Shown here piece by piece: positions 58,736-64,000 of a stretch of DNA of 64,000 nt. A program made the position numbers and the translations under genes. Each line of letters opens with the position of its first letter. The first letter of the stretch is position 1. The stretch covers positions 62,001 through 126,000 of the forward strand of contig NZ_JBDXXH010000010.1 in NCBI RefSeq assembly GCF_040373385.1, read 5' to 3'. Origin of the DNA: Nitratidesulfovibrio sp. (lineage in GTDB: Bacteria; Desulfobacterota; Desulfovibrionia; Desulfovibrionales; Desulfovibrionaceae). The notes beneath the pieces are model-generated. The model ran no database searches. It worked only from the letters and a program-made list of their open reading frames with translations, and was not told the origin of the DNA.

Positions 58736-60103
58736 ATGAATAACAACAAGATCAAGAAAATACACATGGTCGGCATCGGCGGTTCCGGCATGAGCGGCAT
58801 TGCCGAGGTGCTGTTGAACCTGGGCTACGAGGTGCGCGGCTCGGACATGTCCGACGGCACGGTGGTGCGCCGTTTGCGCAAGCTGGGGGCCGAAATCTAC
58901 ATCGGCCACGGCGAGGGCAACCTGACGGACGCCCAGGTGCTGGTGAAGTCCACGGCCATTGGCGACGAGAACCCCGAGGTGGCGGCGGCGCGCAGGCGCG
59001 GCATTCCCATCATTCCGCGCGCCGAGATGCTGGCGGAACTGATGCGCCTGCGCACGGGCATCGCCATCGCAGGCACGCACGGCAAGACCACCACCACCTC
59101 GCTGGCGGCGGCCATCTTCGACGAGGCGGGCACCGACCCCACAGTGATCATCGGCGGGCGGCTGAATGCCTACGGCGCCAACGCGCGGCTGGGCGACGGG
59201 GCCTACCTCATTGCAGAGGCGGACGAATCGGACGGCTCGTTCCTGTGCCTGTTCCCCATCGTCACCGTGGTCACCAACGTGGACATGGACCACATGGACC
59301 ACTACCCCTCGCAGCAGGCCATCGACGATGCCTTCGTGGATTTCATGAACAAGGTGCCGTTCTACGGCATGAACGTGGTCTGCGGCGACGACCCCGGCGT
59401 GCGGCGCCTGCTGCCCCGGGTGAAGCGTCCGGTCATCACCTACGGCTTCGGAGATGGCAACGCCATCCGGGCAGAGGTGCTGGCCTGCGCGGACACCAGC
59501 CTGTTCAACGTCATCGTCAACGGCGACGACATCGGTCAGGTGCGCCTCGCCCAGCCGGGCCGCCACAACATCCTGAATGCCCTGGCCGCCATCGGCGTGG
59601 CGCTGGAATGCGACATCGCGCCCGGAAAGATCGTGGCGGGCCTGGCCAAGTTCGGCGGGGTGGGGCGGCGCTTCGAGCGCAAGGGCGAGCGCGACGGCGT
59701 GCTGGTGGTGGACGACTACGGGCACCACCCGGCGGAAATCGCGGCTACCCTGGCCACGGCGCGCCAGTGCTTTCCGCACCGGCGGCTGGTGGTGGTGTTC
59801 CAGCCGCACCGGTTCAGCCGCACGCAGGCCCTGTTCGGCGAATTCTGCAAGGTGTTCGACGGCGTGGACAAGCTGCTGCTGACGGAAATCTACCCCGCGT
59901 CGGAAAAGCCCATCCCCGGCGTGAGCGGGCAAAGCCTTGCCCAGGGCATCCGCCAGGTATCCAAGACCGACGTGACCTATCATCAGGATTTTGATTCCGT
60001 GCTGGCGGCATTGCCCGAAGTGCTGCAACCCGGCGACCTCTTGCTGACGCTGGGCGCGGGCAACGTGACCACCATCGGCCCCCGTTACCTGGAAAGGGAA
60101 TAG
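58736..60103 (+). CDS. murC: UDP-N-acetylmuramate--L-alanine ligase
   Basis: MurC adds L-Ala to UDP-MurNAc, the first peptide step. The 455-aa Mur ligase has [20 protein letters not shown] at the start, the ATP loop [50 protein letters not shown] and [14 protein letters not shown]. Length is normal. The start lacks a clear ribosome site (CAGAAAAAATCT precedes ATG). murB begins one base after its stop region. Confidence 0.97.
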   Translation: MNNNKIKKIHMVGIGGSGMSGIAEVLLNLGYEVRGSDMSDGTVVRRLRKLGAEIYIGHGEGNLTDAQVLVKSTAIGDENPEVAAARRRGIPIIPRAEMLAELMRLRTGIAIAGTHGKTTTTSLAAAIFDEAGTDPTVIIGGRLNAYGANARLGDGAYLIAEADESDGSFLCLFPIVTVVTNVDMDHMDHYPSQQAIDDAFVDFMNKVPFYGMNVVCGDDPGVRRLLPRVKRPVITYGFGDGNAIRAEVLACADTSLFNVIVNGDDIGQVRLAQPGRHNILNALAAIGVALECDIAPGKIVAGLAKFGGVGRRFERKGERDGVLVVDDYGHHPAEIAATLATARQCFPHRRLVVVFQPHRFSRTQALFGEFCKVFDGVDKLLLTEIYPASEKPIPGVSGQSLAQGIRQVSKTDVTYHQDFDSVLAALPEVLQPGDLLLTLGAGNVTTIGPRYLERE

Positions 60104-60104
60104 C

Positions 60105-61025
60105 ATGCTCACGGTTCTCGACGGCCCCGTGCTTGCGCACCGCACCACGCTCCGCCTTGGCGGCAGGGCGCTGGCAGAGGTGCGCGCGGCCGGGCCGCGT
60201 GAACTGGACGAACTGCCCGGAACGCTGGCCCGCCTGGGCGGTGAGCCGCGCATGCTGGGCTGCGGCAGCAACATCCTTGCCGACGACGGCGAACTGCCCG
60301 TGGTGGTGGTGGCGCTGGATGGCGGCGGCCCCTTCGACACCGCGCCGGAAGTGACCGGCGAGACGGAGGACGGTCGCGTGCTGGTGCGCGTGGGCGCGGC
60401 GCAGCGGCTGCCGCGCCTGGTATCGCGCCTGGCCGCGTGGGGCCTGTGCGGCATGGAAGGTCTGGCTGGCATTCCCGGCGGGGTGGGCGGCGCGGTGGCC
60501 ATGAATGCCGGGTCCTACGGGTGCGAATGCGGCGCCGCGCTGCATTCCGTATCCGTGTTTTCCCCCCTGCTGGGCCATGTGACCCTGGGGCGCGACAGGT
60601 TCCGGTACGGGTATCGGCATTTCGAGGTGCTGGACGAGGCTAGCGCGCCGCTGGGCGGCTGGTACCTGGTCACCGGGGCCACCTTTGCCCTGACGCGGTG
60701 CGACAGTGCCGTGGTGCATGCCGCCATGCGCGGCAATTACCTGAAGAAGAAAGCGACGCAGCCGGTGCTGTCACACAGTGCGGGTTGTGTATTCCGCAAT
60801 CCGTCACCGCACAATCCGGCGGGCAAGCTGCTGGACGCAGCAGGGCTTAAGGGATACCGCATTGGTGGCATGGCATTTTCGATGGTGCATGCCAATTTCA
60901 TGGTTAACGAAGGCCACGGCACTACAAAAGAGGCTTTCAGTTTATTGCAGTTTGCAAAAGTTGCCGTGAGTGAACGTTTTGATGTTGACCTTGAACTTGA
61001 AGTGAAGGTCTGGTCATGGCGATAG
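60105..61025 (+). CDS. murB: UDP-N-acetylenolpyruvoylglucosamine reductase
   Basis: MurB reduces the enolpyruvyl group to give UDP-MurNAc, using FAD and NADPH. The 306-aa protein has RTTLRLGGRALAEVR, LGCGSNILADDGELPVVVV (FAD binding), GMEGLAGIPGGVGGAVAMNAG, and the late HSAGCVFRNPSPHNPAGKLLDAAGLKG in blocks. Its last 80 codons are clearly AT-richer than the rest. AAAGGGA lies 6 nt upstream of the ATG. The end overlaps ftsQ by 10 nt. Confidence 0.95.
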   Translation: MLTVLDGPVLAHRTTLRLGGRALAEVRAAGPRELDELPGTLARLGGEPRMLGCGSNILADDGELPVVVVALDGGGPFDTAPEVTGETEDGRVLVRVGAAQRLPRLVSRLAAWGLCGMEGLAGIPGGVGGAVAMNAGSYGCECGAALHSVSVFSPLLGHVTLGRDRFRYGYRHFEVLDEASAPLGGWYLVTGATFALTRCDSAVVHAAMRGNYLKKKATQPVLSHSAGCVFRNPSPHNPAGKLLDAAGLKGYRIGGMAFSMVHANFMVNEGHGTTKEAFSLLQFAKVAVSERFDVDLELEVKVWSWR

Positions 61026-61855
61026 CGTTATCGCGCGGAAAGAAAGGCGCGAAGAATGCGTACAGCAGAAAAAGCGTGAAGCCGCAGAAGGCCACGCTGA
61101 ATTCCGGCAACGGGATGCTGTCGTTCGCCAGATGGTTCTTCACCATGGTCTTGTCCGTCTCTTTGCTTGTCGGCATAAGCGTAGGTTTGTTGTACATCTA
61201 CAGGTATGCGACAAGGTCTGAATATTTTGCAGTCAAAACTATTGAAGTCTCGGGCAATTTGAGGTTAAGACAGGAGGAAATCCTGGGGTTGGCGGGCATT
61301 GCCCCCGGCGCGAACAGTCTTGCGGTGAACATCGCGGATATGGAGTCGGGGCTGCTGCGCAACCCGTGGATTACGGAAGTATCCGTAAAAAGGTTGCTTC
61401 CTGACGGATTTGCGATAAAAGTCGCTGAACGGGAACCGAAGTTCTGGGTACAGCGCGGCGCAGAGCTGCTCTACGCCGACGAACACGGCAACATTATCGC
61501 CCCGGTGGGGGCGGGCCGGTTCACCTCGCTGCCCACGCTGGAAGTTGAAGCAGGGGCCGAGGAAGCGCTGGAGCGACTGCCCGAGATAACCGGCGACCTG
61601 AAGCGGGCAAGGCTGCCCGTGGATATCGCCCTGGTTTCGTGGGTGCGCCTGAGCCCCGGCAAGGGCGTGGAGCTGTATCTGGAAAACAGCGACCTGCGGC
61701 TCAGCGTTGCGCTGGAAGACTGGCGCGGCAACCTCGACAGGCTGGGTAAGGTGCTCGACGACCTTGCCCGTCGGGGTGAACTGAAGCAGGTGCGCGAGGT
61801 GAAGGCGGGGGGCGTCAACGTCTGGGTACAGAAGGACGCCGCCCTCGGCGGCTGA
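61016..61855 (+). CDS. ftsQ: Cell division protein FtsQ
   Basis: FtsQ is a bitopic division protein that recruits FtsL/FtsB. The 279-aa protein has a basic N-terminal tail, one transmembrane helix (about residues 36-62, FFTMVLSVSLLVGISVGLLYIY in part), and a POTRA domain. The POTRA shows FAVKTIEVSGNLRLRQEEIL, then NPWITEVSVKRLLPDGFAIKVAEREP in blocks. A FtsQ beta domain follows (YADEHGNIIAP). The first 140 codons are AT-rich relative to the cluster. No ddl gene lies before it, unlike in E. coli. Confidence 0.92.
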   Translation: MAIALSRGKKGAKNAYSRKSVKPQKATLNSGNGMLSFARWFFTMVLSVSLLVGISVGLLYIYRYATRSEYFAVKTIEVSGNLRLRQEEILGLAGIAPGANSLAVNIADMESGLLRNPWITEVSVKRLLPDGFAIKVAEREPKFWVQRGAELLYADEHGNIIAPVGAGRFTSLPTLEVEAGAEEALERLPEITGDLKRARLPVDIALVSWVRLSPGKGVELYLENSDLRLSVALEDWRGNLDRLGKVLDDLARRGELKQVREVKAGGVNVWVQKDAALGG

Positions 61856-61925
61856 CCCGGCAGTGCGAAACCGCACGGGCAGCCCCCATGGCACCCGTTC
61901 GGCATCGCGTAAACAGGAGTAGCAG

Positions 61926-63152
61926 ATGCCCAAGTCGGATCTGATTGTCGGCCTTGATATCGGTACCACCAAAATCTGCGCGGTCGTGGGTGAAGCCACG
62001 CCCGACGGAGTCGATATCGTCGGCATCGGCACCAGTCCCTCCACCGGCCTGCGCAAGGGCGTGGTGGTCAACATCGAGCAGACCGTCCAGTCCATCAAGA
62101 AAGCTCTCGAAGAAGCCGAGCTGATGGCTGGCTGCGAAATCCGTTCGGTCTATGCGGGTATCGCGGGCAGCCACATCAAGGGCTTCAACAGTCATGGCGT
62201 CATCGCCGTAAAAGGCGGCGAGGTGGGCCCCAAAGACGTCGAACGCGCGCTGGACGCGGCGAAAGCCGTGGCCATTCCGCTGGACCGCGAGGTCATCCAC
62301 ATCCTTCCGCAGGAATACATCGTGGACGACCAGCGCGGCATTGCCGATCCCCTCGGCATGGCGGGCGTGCGGCTGGAGGTCAAGGTGCACATCGTGACGG
62401 GCGCCGTGACGTCCGCCCAGAACATCGTGCGTTCCTGCCACAGGAGCGGGCTCGACGTGTCGGACATCGTGCTCGAGGCGCTGGCCTCCAGCAAGGCCGT
62501 GCTGACCGAGGAAGAGAGGGAGATTGGCGTCGCCCTCGTCGACCTTGGCGGCGGCACCACCGACATCGCCGTGTTCTCCAACGATTCCATCAAGCACACG
62601 GGCGTGCTTGCGCTGGGCGGACAGAACCTGACCAACGACATCGCGTTCGGGTTGCGCACCCCCATGGTTTCGGCCGAAAAGATCAAGGTCAAGTATGGCT
62701 GCGCCATGGCCGACCTTGTGCGCAACGACGACCTCATCGAGGTGCCGAGCGTGGGCGGGCGCGATCCGCGCCGCCTGTCGCGCCAGGTGCTTGCCGAAAT
62801 CTGCGAACCCCGCATGGAGGAGATCCTGTCGCTGGTGGATCAGGAACTCGTCCGCTCCGGCTTCAAGAACATGATCGGAGCGGGCGTGGTGCTGACCGGC
62901 GGGACGGCCCTCATCGACGGGTGCCAGGAGCTTGGCGAGCAGATTTTCAACATGCCTACCCGCATCGGCTACCCCCGGAATGTGGGCGGGCTGCGTGACG
63001 TGGTGAACAGCCCGAAGTTCGCCACCGCCGTGGGGCTTTTGCGCTACGGCGCGGAAAAGGAGGGCCTTGAACTCAAGTTCCGCATCCGCGACGGAAACGT
63101 GTTCAACCGCGTGCTGTCGCGCATGCGCAAATGGTTCTCCGACATCTCGTAA
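61926..63152 (+). CDS. ftsA: Cell division protein FtsA
   Basis: FtsA is an actin-like ATPase that tethers FtsZ to the membrane. The 408-aa protein has [19 protein letters not shown] at the start (phosphate 1), the 1C domain ([18 protein letters not shown]), [12 protein letters not shown] (phosphate 2), [10 protein letters not shown] (adenosine), and a C-terminal amphipathic helix ([16 protein letters not shown]) for membrane binding. AGGAG lies 7 nt before the ATG. ftsZ follows 44 nt later. Confidence 0.97.
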   Translation: MPKSDLIVGLDIGTTKICAVVGEATPDGVDIVGIGTSPSTGLRKGVVVNIEQTVQSIKKALEEAELMAGCEIRSVYAGIAGSHIKGFNSHGVIAVKGGEVGPKDVERALDAAKAVAIPLDREVIHILPQEYIVDDQRGIADPLGMAGVRLEVKVHIVTGAVTSAQNIVRSCHRSGLDVSDIVLEALASSKAVLTEEEREIGVALVDLGGGTTDIAVFSNDSIKHTGVLALGGQNLTNDIAFGLRTPMVSAEKIKVKYGCAMADLVRNDDLIEVPSVGGRDPRRLSRQVLAEICEPRMEEILSLVDQELVRSGFKNMIGAGVVLTGGTALIDGCQELGEQIFNMPTRIGYPRNVGGLRDVVNSPKFATAVGLLRYGAEKEGLELKFRIRDGNVFNRVLSRMRKWFSDIS

Positions 63153-63196
63153 ACCGCGGGTCCAACGGAATCAGCCAGTCGGACAAGGAGAGGCGT

Positions 63197-64000
63197 ATGG
63201 AATTTCACGAGATCGATGCCGAAAGCACTGCGAAGATAAAGGTCATCGGCGTCGGCGGCGGTGGCGGCAACGCTGTCCAGAACATGATATCCTCTGCGCT
63301 GAAGGGCGTTACCTTCATCGCGGCGAACACCGATATCCAGGCCCTCAGCCGGTCTTCCGCCGAACTCAAGATCCAGCTCGGCGACAAGCTGACCAAGGGC
63401 CTTGGCGCGGGCGCCAACCCCGGCATCGGCCGCGATGCCGCCCTTGAAAGCATGAGCGCCATCAAGGATGCCATCGGCGAGGCCGACATGGTCTTCGTTA
63501 CCGCAGGCATGGGCGGCGGCACCGGTACCGGCGCGGCCCCCGTCATCGCGCAGGCCGCCAAGGAAATGGGCGCGCTGACCGTGGGCGTGGTCACCAAGCC
63601 GTTCTTTTTCGAAGGCAAGAAGCGCCTGGAAGCCGCGGAACAGGGCATTTCCGAATTCCGCGAGCATGTGGACAGCCTGATCACCATCCCCAACGACCGC
63701 CTGCTTTCCCTGGCCCCCAAGAAGGCCACCTTCGTGGAAATGCTGAAGAAGGCGGATGAAGTGCTGTACTTCGCGGTGAAGGGCATTTCCGACCTGATCA
63801 TGGTGCCCGGCCTCATCAACCTCGACTTCGCGGACGTGAAGGCGGTGATGGGCGAATCGGGTCTGGCCATGATGGGCGCGGGCATCGCACGCGGCGAATC
63901 GCGCGCCCGCGAGGCCGCCATGAAGGCCATCACCAGCCCGCTGCTGGAAGACGTGTCCATCGACGGCGCGCGCGGCGTGCTCATGAACATCACCTGCGGC
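63197..64000 (+). CDS. ftsZ: Cell division protein FtsZ (partial, 3' end outside window)
   Basis: FtsZ is the tubulin-like GTPase of the division ring. The 268 codons present show [28 protein letters not shown], the tubulin signature [15 protein letters not shown] near residue 107, [12 protein letters not shown] and NDRLL. They continue into the C-terminal domain (GVLMNITCG) at the window edge. Start ATG 63197 has AAGGAG 6 nt upstream. The polymer-contact loop and C-terminal FtsA-binding tail are outside the window. Confidence 0.98.
   Translation, partial: MEFHEIDAESTAKIKVIGVGGGGGNAVQNMISSALKGVTFIAANTDIQALSRSSAELKIQLGDKLTKGLGAGANPGIGRDAALESMSAIKDAIGEADMVFVTAGMGGGTGTGAAPVIAQAAKEMGALTVGVVTKPFFFEGKKRLEAAEQGISEFREHVDSLITIPNDRLLSLAPKKATFVEMLKKADEVLYFAVKGISDLIMVPGLINLDFADVKAVMGESGLAMMGAGIARGESRAREAAMKAITSPLLEDVSIDGARGVLMNITCG

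Overview
This window is a GC-rich chromosomal segment that most resembles the sulfate-reducing Desulfovibrio / Nitratidesulfovibrio group. The grounds are the class I hybrid cluster protein with its associated ferredoxin, iron alcohol dehydrogenase, PAS kinase and HcpR-like regulator (an order I recall from D. vulgaris), a double-cubane/2-hydroxyacyl-CoA dehydratase-type pair, several HD-GYP proteins, a MucR/Ros regulator and meso-diaminopimelate-type peptidoglycan genes. The species call is inference; no search was run.

Layout. 1-3.3 kb: biotin genes, bioB-bioA leftward and birA rightward, with a BirA operator between them. 3.5-11.4 kb: MATE exporter, DUF2156 protein, NifU-type scaffold, gltX, an HD-GYP protein, an acidic protein and an HcpR-type regulator. 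11.7-18.6 kb: a nitrosative-stress block (orphan membrane protein, PAS histidine kinase, iron alcohol dehydrogenase, ferredoxin, hybrid cluster protein), with a predicted HcpR site centred at -41.5 of the hcp promoter. 19-21.2 kb: activase plus dehydratase-like double-cubane pair. 21.6-24.6 kb: Kup potassium transporter and tRNA-Val(GAC). 24.6-32.8 kb: thrS-infC-rpmI-rplT-pheS-pheT-merR. 32.9-37.5 kb: rpe, tkt, pgk. 38-47.5 kb: MucR, a lipoprotein, a cysteine-cluster protein, a shikimate-kinase-like protein, rplM-rpsI, two HD proteins, a CBS protein and pyruvate kinase. 48-64 kb: the division and cell-wall (dcw) cluster from mraZ to ftsZ, the last gene cut by the window edge. murF is absent from its usual place between murE and mraY.

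The most notable non-coding content is a family of four long imperfect hairpins of 124-250 nt. Each begins within about 15 nt of a stop codon (rpmI, pheS, tkt, an HD gene). Their stem sequences differ from copy to copy yet pair within each copy, while loop and bulge sequences are conserved. This looks like a structured 3'-UTR RNA element. A second family is a short REP-like palindrome, present four times and in two cases embedded in a larger GC-rich repeat that also forms a perfect 36-bp inverted repeat between murG and murC. Further items are an infC gene that appears to start at AUA, a 28-bp tandem duplication carrying the 3' end of the ferredoxin gene, a kinase of shikimate-kinase fold that lacks key substrate residues, and a candidate small RNA upstream of tRNA-Val.
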